Source: Halorussus salilacus (GTDB lineage Archaea; Halobacteriota; Halobacteria; Halobacteriales; Haladaptataceae). From it: a stretch of 64,000 bases of DNA. Position 1 is the first letter of the stretch. The number at the start of each line of letters is the position of its first letter. Below the pieces are notes generated by a model. It did no database searches and had not been told where the DNA came from. It worked only from the letters and a program-made list of their open reading frames with translations. The translations under genes were made by a program, and so were the position numbers. Positions 54,622 through 64,000 of the stretch are shown here, piece by piece. The stretch covers positions 1,612,001 to 1,676,000 of the forward strand of contig NZ_CP099993.1 of the NCBI RefSeq assembly GCF_024138125.1, given 5' to 3'.

Positions 54622-55466
54622 CGGAGCGCCTCCAGCAGATTGATGTCCCGGACGATGCCGGTGAGCTGGTCGCCGCTGACCAGCGGAATCTGCTCGATGT
54701 CGTGGCGCAGCATCATCCGGGCGGCCTCCTTCGCGGTCTTGGTCCGCGAGACGGTCACAACGTCCTCGGTCATGAACTCGCCGACCGGCGCGGCCGGAAT
54801 CTCGACGTTCCGGGTGGGGAGGTAGCGCTTCCCGACCGCCTTGATCGACTCCCACTTCCAGTCGGAGTCCTCGTCGGCGATGGAGTCGCCGGTGTCGTCC
54901 TCGCCCTCGACCACCCTGGCGACCTCGATGATGTCGACCTCGGTGAGGACGCCGTCCATCTCTCCCTCCTCGCCGAGGACGACCGCGTAGGGGAGGTTCG
55001 CGTAGTAGAGTTCGCGCTCGGCGACCGTCAGCGGCACCTCGACGTAGGTGGTGTTCACGTCGCGGGACGCCAGCTCCCCGAGTTCGGTGTCCCCATCGGC
55101 GTCGCCGTCGGCGATTGCCCGGACCACGTCGGTCACGGTGACGATGCCTTCGAGTTCGCCGTCCACCACAGGAACCCGCCGAGTCCCCTCCTCGACCATC
55201 AGGTCGGCGACCTCCTCGATGGTCGCGTCCTGAGTCGTGGTCGGGACCTCGCGCATCAGAATCGCGAGCTGGTCCTCGTCGGGGTTCTCGATGAGGTCGT
55301 CTCGGGAGATGAGCCCGCGGAACTGTTCGCCCTCGTCGGTCTCCTTGACCACGGGGACCGAGGAGAACGACCGTTCCTGCAGGTATTCGAGCACGTCGTC
55401 GCGGGTGCCCGGAAGTCCCACGGTGACGACCTCCGAGCGTGGCGTCATGGCTTCGCCGACGTTCAT
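54618..55466 (-). CDS. Four-CBS-domain protein, 282 aa
   Basis: Two CBS pairs: VGEAMTPRSEVVTVGLPGTRDDV and LMREVPTTTQDATIEEVADL in the first, LASRDVNTTYVEVPLTVAEREL and VGEFMTEDVVTVSRTKTAKEAARM in the second. CBS pairs sense adenosine nucleotides or related ligands. No fused catalytic or channel domain, so it probably regulates a partner; the operon with glyS is conserved in haloarchaea but unexplained. ATG at 55466. Confidence 0.93.
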   Translation of the reverse strand: MNVGEAMTPRSEVVTVGLPGTRDDVLEYLQERSFSSVPVVKETDEGEQFRGLISRDDLIENPDEDQLAILMREVPTTTQDATIEEVADLMVEEGTRRVPVVDGELEGIVTVTDVVRAIADGDADGDTELGELASRDVNTTYVEVPLTVAERELYYANLPYAVVLGEEGEMDGVLTEVDIIEVARVVEGEDDTGDSIADEDSDWKWESIKAVGKRYLPTRNVEIPAAPVGEFMTEDVVTVSRTKTAKEAARMMLRHDIEQIPLVSGDQLTGIVRDINLLEALR

Positions 55467-55657
55467 GTTCGGCGCGTACGTGTTGGGCCTTCTTGTAGTC
55501 TACGAAGCGAACACTCGTAGTGACGGGAAATTTGGACCGGGAGTACGCGGTGGTCGTCGGTCATTGAAATCGGTTTAGAGCGAACCAAACCACGACGCGC
55601 TCGGTGGGACACCAATCCCGGCGCGCGCTGGCGCGGCCCGTCAGTGGCCGCGCCGAA

Positions 55658-55770
55658 CCGCGCGAGGGCCGAGTAGCACAGCGAAGCGAGCAACGCAGGC
55701 GGTTGGGGAGGACGAGGTGCGGTCGCGGTGCTGTGCGGTTTCTCATTGGTGGAAGCAACAGCTAGCTTCG
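55658..55770 (+). repeat. Dispersed intergenic repeat, copy B
   Basis: Shares with copy A long identical stretches: CGCGCGAGGG, GAGTAGCACAG, CGAGCAACGCAGG, TTGGGGAGG, ACGAGGTGCGGTC and a terminal CAGCTAGC. It lies in the intergenic region upstream of the CBS gene. Downstream of it, GC falls abruptly (from about 55770). Confidence 0.75.
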
Positions 55771-56375
55771 TATTATTTTCCGATAGGTGCGCGCGTCGTT
55801 GTGAAGTCGAATCTCAGTGAGTTACTCGTCGTCTCTATATTGGTCTAGTAGCAATTCAGGCTCAAAATTCGAACTCAATAGAAGAATAAGAATAGGCACA
55901 ACATCGGCATCAATGTTTACGACGAAGTCTACACTCATTCACTGGTCACCCATTTTTTTGAGTTGTATCGACCGTCTTCGTTTTCTCTCGCACTCATAGC
56001 TTACATTAAGACTGAAAAACGCATTATATCTGGGTGGAAAATAAGGGTGGAACAATAAAGCAGATGTACTTCGAACCACTTAAACTCCGTTTCTCCGGGT
56101 CAGAGAGGCTCAAAGCGCAAAGTACTGTTAGACCACTACGGTCCACACGACTAACGCATGAACACAACGTGAAATCCCGCCAAATCCGGCGAGATTCTCA
56201 AAAGGCCCTACACCCCGGTTTTAGAACTTCACAAGCCAGAAATCACGTTACGATACTGGAAGTAGTATTTATATCCATCCGCCAAATACCGGCGGAACAC
56301 TCGACTTGGAAAAGTACCTAAAGTGAGGGAAGACCTGCCCGAAACGTCCCTGAAACAATAGCTTTCGCGCAGTGA
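55771..56375. other. Low-GC block without a convincing gene
   Basis: About 600 bases of AT-rich sequence. It contains two tiny overlapping minus-strand frames (described separately), inverted GCC/GGC motifs (CGCCAAATCCGGCG and CGCCAAATACCGGCGG at about 56178 and 56280), and a TATTTATATCC string near 56270. The longest plus-strand frame (56034-56321) is not halophile-like. Looks like decayed foreign DNA. Confidence 0.55.
55822..55997 (-). pseudogene. Two overlapping tiny ORFs (20 and 38 codons), possible gene remnant
   Basis: The first frame (ATG 55997) reads MSARENEDGRYNSKKWVTSE and then stops; a second ATG (55938) overlaps that stop as ATGA and reads MSVDFVVNIDADVVPILILL to 55822. The start of the first resembles the N-terminus of small haloarchaeal regulators. 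A TATA-like GATATAATG lies about 26-34 nt upstream of 55997, giving a leaderless-style promoter. Either a truncated regulator or a genuine mini-operon. Confidence 0.3.
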
Positions 56376-56957
56376 CTACTCCGAGTCGTCCCCGTCCGAA
56401 TCGACCTCGAACTCCACGCCGTAGCCCGTGTACTTCTCCGGATTCGGGAAGAACTTCTCCACGTCCTCGTGGCGGAACGACCCCAAATGCGTCTTGTCGA
56501 GCTTCTGGACGTGGGTGTACATCTCGTCTTCCTTAATCGCGTTCTTCACGAGCCCGGCCGCGTGGCGCACCTCGAAGTTACCCGCGATGAGGATCGCCTG
56601 CTCGCTCTCGGGGTCGAGCAGCTGGGTCACGATGAAGACCCGGCCCTGCATCTCGTTGCGGAACACCCGGTACTTCGGGAACTCCCCGCGCTCGAACGCG
56701 CGCTCGAACTCCTCGGCCTCGTTGCCCGGGACGACGTAGACCAGACCGAACCGGTCGCTGTCGCCCACGTCCGGGTTCGTCGGCGCGGTGTGTCCTGCGC
56801 CGATGGTGACGACGTCCCAGCCCTCGTCGGCGAGGTCGTCGGCCATCGCCTTCATGTCGTCGAGCGTTCGTTGCCACGCGTTCTTGTGAACGCTGGCGCT
56901 GGCCGATATCTGCTCGGCGTAGTCCGGTTCGTCGTCCCCGGCCCCAGTTTCTGGCAT
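56376..56957 (-). CDS. Conserved haloarchaeal protein of unknown function, 193 aa
   Basis: Soluble acidic protein. Conserved-looking parts: NAWQRTLDDMKAMADDLADEGWDVVTIGAGHTAP, DRFGLVYVVPGNEAEEF, FRNEMQGRVFIVTQLLDPESEQAILIAGNFEVRHA and LDKTHLGSFRHEDVEKFFPNPEKY. The pattern suggests an alpha/beta domain; no catalytic motif recognised. ATG at 56957, own transcript, 46 nt downstream of the 149-aa membrane protein stop. Confidence 0.82.
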   Translation of the reverse strand: MPETGAGDDEPDYAEQISASASVHKNAWQRTLDDMKAMADDLADEGWDVVTIGAGHTAPTNPDVGDSDRFGLVYVVPGNEAEEFERAFERGEFPKYRVFRNEMQGRVFIVTQLLDPESEQAILIAGNFEVRHAAGLVKNAIKEDEMYTHVQKLDKTHLGSFRHEDVEKFFPNPEKYTGYGVEFEVDSDGDDSE

Positions 56958-57003
56958 GTGTACGGCTGTCTATCTACTCGCGGTAAAACTTGTCGTTCGG
57001 CGG

Positions 57004-57449
57004 TCAGACGCCTACGCCGAACACCGTCTCCATCACGAACGACCACGCCAGCACCGCGATACTCGCGATGAACAGCTTCGCGGCCACCGACAGCCGCTCG
57101 TCGGGCGGGAGCGAGTACCGCGACACCGGCGGAATCCGCTGGACGACCGACTGGAATCGGGTCTCGCCTCGTCCGCCGACGACCGTCCCCGACTGCTCGT
57201 TGCGGGTCACCTTTATCTCGCCGTCCTCGGTGCTTTCGGTTCCCCACGGCGGGTCGGGCCGCATCTGGAACGTCCCGTAGCCGAACAGCAGGAGGCCGAC
57301 CACGAACATCACGAACTTCGCGGTCACAAGCCCGCCGCCGACCGCGAAGCCGACCGCCGCGCCGCCGACGAACACGACCGCCGCGACCGCGATGGCGTAC
57401 GTCACGGCGTCGAGGGCCTGCCGGGCGCGGTGCGAGGCGGTCGAGGACA

Positions 57450-57453
<4 letters not shown>
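57004..57453 (-). CDS. Membrane protein of unknown function, 149 aa
   Basis: Three to four TM helices: [26 protein letters not shown] (two close helices to about residue 58 with [14 protein letters not shown]) and [24 protein letters not shown] at the C-terminus. A polar loop carries [26 protein letters not shown]. The ATG overlaps the ABC-transporter ATPase stop by four bases, so it is the last gene of that operon. Function unknown. Confidence 0.8.
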
Positions 57454-58777
<1,324 letters not shown>

Positions 58778-58781
<4 letters not shown>

Positions 58782-59860
58782 CGTTCGCTCACCTCGTCCG
58801 TGTCACCGCGTCGCTCGTGTAACTCGACCGCTTCCTCCCCGGAGACGTCTTCGGGGTACAGCAGGCAAGCGGCGGTGTGGTCCTCGGCCTCGGCGTTGAC
58901 GTCGAGGAGTTCGGGATGGACCCGGGTGCAGTCGTCGAACGCCTTCGGACACCGGGGTTCGAACCGGCAGTAGGTCGCGGGTTCGTTGGGGGTCGGCACG
59001 TCGCCCTCGATGGTTTCGAGCCGCTCGGCCCCGGGCTGGTTGCCCGGAATCGAGTTCAGTAGCCCCTCGGTGTAGGGGTGACGGGGGTTCTCGAACAGCT
59101 CCTCGACCGGCGCGCTCTCGATGATTTCGCCCGCGTACATCACGTTCACGCGGTCGGAGACCTCCGCGATGACGCCCATGTCGTGGGTGATGAACATGAT
59201 GGCCAGATCGCGCTCCTCTTGGAGTTCGTCGAGGAGTTCGAGGATCTGGGCTTGGATGGTCACGTCGAGCGCGGTGGTCGGCTCGTCGCAGATGAGCAGT
59301 TCGGGGTCACACGCCAGCGCCATCGCGATGACGGCCCGCTGGCGCATCCCGCCCGAGAACTCGTGGGGGTACTCCTTGACCCGCCGCGAGGCGTCCGGGA
59401 TGCCGACCGCTTCGAGGAGGTCGATGGCCTCCTCGGTGGCCTCCGCGCCCTGCAGGTCCTGATGGAGCCGCAGGGCCTCCTTGATCTGGTTGCCGACCGA
59501 GTAGACCGGATTGAGGCTCGTCAGCGGGTCCTGGAACACCATCGCGATGTCCCCGCCCCGAATCTGGCGGTACTGCTTCTCGGTCTTCTCGGTGAGTTCC
59601 TCGCCGTCGAACCGGATGGAACTGCCCTCCAGCACGCGGCCGGGCGTGTCGACCAGCCCCATGATGGAGCGGGCGGTGACGCTCTTTCCCGACCCCGACT
59701 CGCCGACGATACCGACCGTCTCGCCCCGCCGGATGTCGAAGCTGATGCCGTCGACCGCCCGGATGGTCTCCTTGTCGGTGAAGAACGCGGTCTGGAGGTC
59801 CTCGACCGAGAGCAGAGCCTCGCTCTCGGGTCGGGTCTCGGTCGCTTCGCTCTGGGACAT
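58778..59860 (-). CDS. Oligopeptide-type ABC transporter ATP-binding protein, first ATPase (DppD/OppD-like), 360 aa
   Basis: Walker [15 protein letters not shown], signature [17 protein letters not shown], Walker [19 protein letters not shown], and the oligopeptide C-terminal signature [20 protein letters not shown]. Pairs with the following ATPase as a heterodimer. ATG at 59860 overlaps the permease stop by one base. Confidence 0.96.
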
Positions 59861-61254
59861 CAGGCACCACCTCCGGTACCCGCGGCGGCCTCAGTGCCGC
59901 TGTCGCTGGCCCCTTCGCTCTGCGGGTCGATGGCGTCGCGGATGCCGTCGCCCAGCGCGTTGAACGCGGTCACGACCAGCACGATCATCACGCCGGGGAT
60001 GAACGAGATGTGCCACGACGCGGTGGTGACGTACGACTGGCCCATGTCGATGGCGCGGCCCCACTCGGGCGTCGGCGGGCTGATGCCGAGTCCGAGGAAC
60101 GACAGGCCCGCGACGCCGACGATGATGCCGCCCAGACTCATCGACGCGTACACCAGCAGGTAGCCGACGATGTACGGTGCCATGTGCTTCTGCATGGTCA
60201 CCCGCGGCTTCTGACCGAAGCTCTTGGCGGCGTCGATCCACTCCTGTTCGGCCACCTGGAACGCCGGACCACGCACCGCGCGCCACAGGATTGGCCACCC
60301 GGTCCCCGCGAAGATGAGGGCCAACAGGAAGCCGCCGTTGTATATCTTCGATATCCACGACCCCCCGAGCACCACGGATAGGAGCATCACGAACAGCAAC
60401 CGCGGGAGCGACATTATCGAGTCGCCCGTGATGACGACCGCGAGGTCGACCAGCCCCTTGTAGTAGGCGGTCAACAGCGCGAACGACGCGGCGATGAAGC
60501 CGCTGAGGCCGATGGACACCAGACCGATGAACAGCGATACCCGCGCTCCGGCCGCCATGAAGGTAAATAAGTCCTTCCCGCTCGGTATGGTGCCGAACGG
60601 ATGGAACCGGCCGAAATCGTCGTACTCCATGGGTCCGACGTTCCGGTCGGAGGTCCCCTGCGAGCGGGCTCCGAGGTTCGCCTGACCGACGGTCACGTTC
60701 TCCAGCTCGCCGTCCTCGTAGTACTCGACGTGGTAGGAGTACGGGTCCGAGATGGTCCGCTCGACCGTCGTGGGACCGAGCGCCGGTGCGAACACCGCCA
60801 TCACCACGAACATGAAGACGATTATCGCGCCGAACTGGCCCCAGCGGTGGCCCCGAAGCCGGTCGATCATGTCGTCGCGCGGCGTCCAGTCGGCGTACCG
60901 GTAGTGCTTCCGGAAGACGAAGTATCCCCGCCAGCACCACCAGACGACGATGAACGCGTACAGGTAGACGAGGAAGACCCGGACGCCCCACGCCTGACCG
61001 GCCGAGAGGCCCATGAACGTCTCCTCCCACACTCCGGAGGGAGTCTGGTAGCCGTTGTTCGGAATGACGTCGCGTGAGAGCAACGTCGGGATGTCGACCG
61101 GCGAACCGAACAGCCCCGTCACGAAGTTGACGACGGCACCGGCCTCCAGCGCGAACAGCGCCAGCGCACCGGCCAACCACCGAGTCGCGGGTCCGGGATT
61201 CTCCTGGATGCGTTCGATGATCGTTGCGTCCTCATCGTCGTTGACTCGGCTCAT
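59860..61254 (-). CDS. Oligopeptide-type ABC transporter permease (DppC/OppC-like), 464 aa
   Basis: Binding-protein-dependent transport domain: LFIGLVSIGLSGFIAASFALLTAYYKG, then EWIDAAKSFGQKPRVTMQKHMAP (EAA-type loop contacting the ATPases) and GLGISPPTPEWGRAIDMGQSYV. A long N-terminal part with two extra TM helices and an external domain (TVERTISDPYSYHVEYYEDGE) makes it larger than bacterial DppC (~300 aa), as in other haloarchaea. Start ATG at 61254 has GGAGGTG 8 nt upstream; a GTG at 61263 is also in frame. Confidence 0.94.
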   Translation of the reverse strand: MSRVNDDEDATIIERIQENPGPATRWLAGALALFALEAGAVVNFVTGLFGSPVDIPTLLSRDVIPNNGYQTPSGVWEETFMGLSAGQAWGVRVFLVYLYAFIVVWWCWRGYFVFRKHYRYADWTPRDDMIDRLRGHRWGQFGAIIVFMFVVMAVFAPALGPTTVERTISDPYSYHVEYYEDGELENVTVGQANLGARSQGTSDRNVGPMEYDDFGRFHPFGTIPSGKDLFTFMAAGARVSLFIGLVSIGLSGFIAASFALLTAYYKGLVDLAVVITGDSIMSLPRLLFVMLLSVVLGGSWISKIYNGGFLLALIFAGTGWPILWRAVRGPAFQVAEQEWIDAAKSFGQKPRVTMQKHMAPYIVGYLLVYASMSLGGIIVGVAGLSFLGLGISPPTPEWGRAIDMGQSYVTTASWHISFIPGVMIVLVVTAFNALGDGIRDAIDPQSEGASDSGTEAAAGTGGGA

Positions 61255-61255
61255 A

Positions 61256-62287
61256 TCAGGCACCTCCGTCGTAACCGACTCGCGGGTCGATTATCGTGTA
61301 CAGCAGGTCTTGGATGATGTTGATGATCACGACCAGCAGGATGAAGATGAACATCAGCGACCCGACCAGTGGCATGTCGCCGTTCTTGATGCCCTGGAAG
61401 AACAGGAAGCCGAGCCCGCTGATGTCGAACACCGTCTCGACGAGGACCGACCCGCCGATCAGGAGGAACGCCTCCCCGGTGATGATGGGCACCAGCGGGA
61501 TGAGGGCGTTCCGGAAGATGTGCTTCCACACCAGCGAGCGCGGCGGCACGCCCTTCGCCTTCGCCGTCTCGACGTAGTTGGAGTTGACGGTCTCCAGCAC
61601 GGCCGTGCGGCCGATACGCATCTCGTTGCCCATCGACGCCGACCCCAGCACGATGGCCGCGGGCGCGATCTTCTTGAGCGCCGGAACGAACGCGTCGGGA
61701 CTCGTCAGTAGCGTCCAGAGGTTGTCGGGCAACGGCGGTGGTCCCGTCACGTTGGTCGCGACGAGCCAGTTCTCCCAGTCGAACCCGAACAGAATCTTCT
61801 CGGACTGCGAGAGGACGCTCATCAGGATGACCGCCAGCCAGAAGTTCGGCATCGCGCGCCAGACGATACCACCGAACGACGCGACGTAGTCGCTGAACGT
61901 GTTCGGGTTCAGTCCGGCGTAGAAGCCGAGCGGAATCCCGATGAAGATGGCGATGAGCACCGACCAGAAGCCCAGCCAGATGGTTCTGGGGGCGTATCCG
62001 AGCACGAGTTCGTACACGCTCGTGTTCGGCTGGACGACCCACGACTGACCGAGGTCGAAGGTGAACAGCCGAACCATGTAGTCGATGTACTGTTGCCACA
62101 GCGGTTGGTTCAGCCCGAGTCGGTTCTCGATGGCCTCGTACGCCTGCGGGTCACCCTGTGGTCCGAGAATCGCCGACACCGGGTCGAGCGGCCCGGCACG
62201 GATGACCAGGAAGGTGATCGAGGCCCCGAACACGAGTATCGGGATGGACAGTAGGACTCGCTTCGCGAAGTACCGCCACCTGCTCAC
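61256..62287 (-). CDS. Oligopeptide-type ABC transporter permease (DppB/OppB-like), 343 aa
   Basis: Opens with the family start RYFAKRVLLSIPILVFGASITFLVIRAGPLDPV; EAA-loop NYVETAKAKGVPPRSLVWKHIFRNALIPLVP; C-terminal IQDLLYTIIDPRVGYDGG. Six TM helices. First permease of the operon; its stop codon is one base before the next ATG. The 198-bp gap upstream separates it from the binding-protein gene and may hold a promoter or stabilising 3' end. Confidence 0.96.
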   Translation of the reverse strand: MSRWRYFAKRVLLSIPILVFGASITFLVIRAGPLDPVSAILGPQGDPQAYEAIENRLGLNQPLWQQYIDYMVRLFTFDLGQSWVVQPNTSVYELVLGYAPRTIWLGFWSVLIAIFIGIPLGFYAGLNPNTFSDYVASFGGIVWRAMPNFWLAVILMSVLSQSEKILFGFDWENWLVATNVTGPPPLPDNLWTLLTSPDAFVPALKKIAPAAIVLGSASMGNEMRIGRTAVLETVNSNYVETAKAKGVPPRSLVWKHIFRNALIPLVPIITGEAFLLIGGSVLVETVFDISGLGFLFFQGIKNGDMPLVGSLMFIFILLVVIINIIQDLLYTIIDPRVGYDGGA

Positions 62288-62485
62288 GGCGAACCACCGC
62301 CGCGGTCGCGGCTACGCGCGTCGGATTGTACGTGTTTCCCAAACTGGACCGCGCACATGCGTGATGAATTTGGGGGACCTCTCATTATGTCTTGCGCTTT
62401 GTCGCGTGAACACTCGTCTCACTCTACCGAGCACCGTCGCTTCCCAACCCGTCGAACGCACCGATAAAAGGAACTCAGTCGGTCG

Positions 62486-64000
62486 TCAGTTGTCGCGCTC
62501 GCCGAGCTCGACGTTGTTGTACATCTGGCGGCTGTATCCGCCACCGCCGAACTTGGGCACGTCGACCCAGTCGTAGCTGAACCGCTCGTCGAGCTGGTGG
62601 TAGGTCGGGAGCATCGCGACGTCCTCCCAGTTGGCCTCCTCCATCTGGACGTAGGCCTCGGCGCGTGCCTGCTCGTCCTCGTCGGTCGGCGCGAGGTTGT
62701 CCTGAACCGTCGCCCACGCCTCCTCGGCGGAGCTGGCCGCGTCGGTGTCGGCCCAGTTGACGTAGGAGATGGGAGCGTCCTTCGACGTGTCGGTCTGTGG
62801 CGGGTTGAGCAGCTGCAGGAAGTTGTCGGGTGCGGGCCAGTCCATCACCCAGCCGAGCGAGTAGGCTTCGAGGTTGCCGCTGCGACCGCGCTCCAGCAGG
62901 GTCGAGAACGGCGCGCTCTCGACTTCCATGTCGATGTACGCGCTCGTGAGCTGGTCACGCAGGAGGACGGCGACGTCCTCCCAAGTGTCCGAGGACTCGT
63001 AGACCGTCATGGTGAACTCGTAGCGCTCGCTGTCGCTGTAGCCAGCCTCCTCCATGACCTGGCGGGCCTTGTCGAGTTGGGTCTCGTTGTAGCCGTAGGG
63101 GTAGTTCTCCTCGGCGTGAGCGTCGTACTCGGGCGCACCGCCGGGGTAGGCGTTCGGCGGCGTCAGGTGGAACGCGGGCGTCCCGCGGTTCTTGAAGATT
63201 TCCTCGACGACCTGTTGCTGATTCATCGCGTACGCGGCGGCCTGCCGCGCGGGCTTCTCGACCGAGTCGGTGTTGAAGCCGACGTAGAAGGAGTTGATGG
63301 TCGAGACGGCCTCGTAGTTCAGCGTGGCGTCGCTGTCGGTCGGACCGTACGTCCCGGTCTCGCGGCCGAGGTCGTCGGTCTCCTCGACGCTGACCTTGTC
63401 GGGGTCGTACTGGGACGTCTGAAATTCACTGAACAGGTCGGCGTTCTGGTTGACGACAGAGTAGGTGTACTTCGCGTTGCCGTCCGAGGAGATGTTCCAG
63501 TGGACGCCGTCGATGCTGGCGGCGTCGCCGTGGTAGTCGTCGTACGCGGTGACGATGCACTCGGTGTCGGACTCCCATGTGTCGAACTCGAAGGGACCGG
63601 CACCGACCGGGCTCTCGGTGGCGAACTCGCTGTGTTCCATCTCACCGTCGTAGCCGTCGATGTCGCCGAGGATGCCCTCGGGAATCGCGGCGAACGACGT
63701 GTACGCCAGCATCGGGAGCGTGGCGTGGAACGGTCCGTCGAGTTCCATCTCGAGGGTGTAGTCGTCGGTCGCCTCGACCGCTATCGACTCGGGCTCGTAG
63801 TTGCCGTCGCCGTCGGTCTCGTGGACGACGCCGATGGAGTCGAGGATGAAGTACGCACGGCTGGAGTTCTCGGAGGCCGCGAGGCGCTCCCAGGAGTAGA
63901 CGAAGTCATCTGCGGTGACCTCGTCGCCGTTGTGGTAGGTCACACCTTCCTTCAGCGTGAAGGTGTAGGTCGTGTAGTCGTCGGAGACCTCGTAGTCGTC
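62486..64000 (-). CDS. Oligopeptide-type ABC transporter substrate-binding protein, 5' end outside window
   Basis: 505 codons in an open frame up to the right edge; the signal peptide and lipobox are outside. Family-5 solute-binding features: LKEGVTYHNGDEVTADDFVYSW near the right edge, VGAGPFEFDTWESDTECIVTAYDDYHGDAASIDGV, INSFYVGFNTDSVEKPARQAAAYAMN and GWVMDWPAPDNFLQLLNPP. Probably binds peptides. Acidic, extracytoplasmic. It precedes the two permeases and two ATPases: a complete importer (binding protein, two permeases, two ATPases). Confidence 0.95.
   Translation of the reverse strand, partial: DDYEVSDDYTTYTFTLKEGVTYHNGDEVTADDFVYSWERLAASENSSRAYFILDSIGVVHETDGDGNYEPESIAVEATDDYTLEMELDGPFHATLPMLAYTSFAAIPEGILGDIDGYDGEMEHSEFATESPVGAGPFEFDTWESDTECIVTAYDDYHGDAASIDGVHWNISSDGNAKYTYSVVNQNADLFSEFQTSQYDPDKVSVEETDDLGRETGTYGPTDSDATLNYEAVSTINSFYVGFNTDSVEKPARQAAAYAMNQQQVVEEIFKNRGTPAFHLTPPNAYPGGAPEYDAHAEENYPYGYNETQLDKARQVMEEAGYSDSERYEFTMTVYESSDTWEDVAVLLRDQLTSAYIDMEVESAPFSTLLERGRSGNLEAYSLGWVMDWPAPDNFLQLLNPPQTDTSKDAPISYVNWADTDAASSAEEAWATVQDNLAPTDEDEQARAEAYVQMEEANWEDVAMLPTYHQLDERFSYDWVDVPKFGGGGYSRQMYNNVELGERDN

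Noticed and set aside
56034-56321. 95-codon plus-strand frame in the low-GC block
   Set aside because: Basic composition with no recognisable pattern and inverted repeats inside; likely non-coding.

Overview
The window reads as a chromosomal segment of an extremely halophilic archaeon (class Halobacteria). The basis is very high GC with strongly acidic, Asp/Glu-rich predicted proteins, an archaeal rRNA operon in the order 16S - tRNA-Ala(TGC) - 23S - 5S - tRNA-Cys(GCA), TATA-box promoters, and archaeal genes such as orc1/cdc6, the DP1 subunit of polymerase D, hel308, hef, MC1, purO and cgi121. I cannot name the genus from the sequence alone.

Layout. 1-9.8 kb: a Ski2-type helicase cut by the left edge, a J-domain/[2Fe-2S] ferredoxin fusion, a HAD hydrolase, a NucS-like/zinc-finger protein, endA, trpS, two small membrane proteins and a 5-formyl-THF cyclo-ligase-like protein. 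9.97-15.9 kb: the rRNA operon on the minus strand, with processing stems that can be seen directly and an array of four promoter repeats. 16.1-26.5 kb: MC1 chromatin protein, an AbrB-like protein, pyrD, pheST, a low-GC two-gene insert (SatD-like protein plus a membrane protein), aspartate kinase, a KaiC/RAD55-like ATPase and a GNAT-like protein. 26.6-34.3 kb: the replication-origin neighbourhood. It holds DP1 (with an apparent frameshift), signal peptidase, orc1/cdc6, a 1.6-kb gene-free origin, and the origin-associated GTPase/DUF2073/zinc-ribbon trio. 34.4-44.7 kb: a MATE transporter, small proteins, a ferredoxin, a nucleoside phosphorylase-like protein, hel308-cgi121, a sulfatase-superfamily protein and a MOSC protein. 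44.7-46.0 kb: a low-GC block with a frameshifted gene, ending at tRNA-Gln(CTG). 46.1-55.5 kb: purO, a phosphoesterase, mdh, zinc-ribbon and small proteins, hef, and a CBS-glyS-dolichol-kinase-like operon. 55.5-64 kb: a low-GC intergenic block, two conserved hypotheticals and an oligopeptide-type ABC transporter operon cut by the right edge.

Themes. Replication and repair genes (orc1, DP1, hel308, hef, a second Ski2 helicase) cluster within about 25 kb of the origin. The origin consists of an AT-rich unwinding element flanked by two near-perfect inverted ORB elements, with further ORBs and several tandem-repeat arrays. Three additional ORB-like sites lie 4-11 kb away. A family of about 100-150-bp intergenic repeats occurs three times. 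The best candidate for an under-described system is the overlapping pair at 21.9-23.1 kb: a SatD-family protein whose motifs resemble a class III nucleotide cyclase, with a C-terminal helix-turn-helix, followed by a four-TM membrane protein. It sits in an AT-rich insert with its own promoter.
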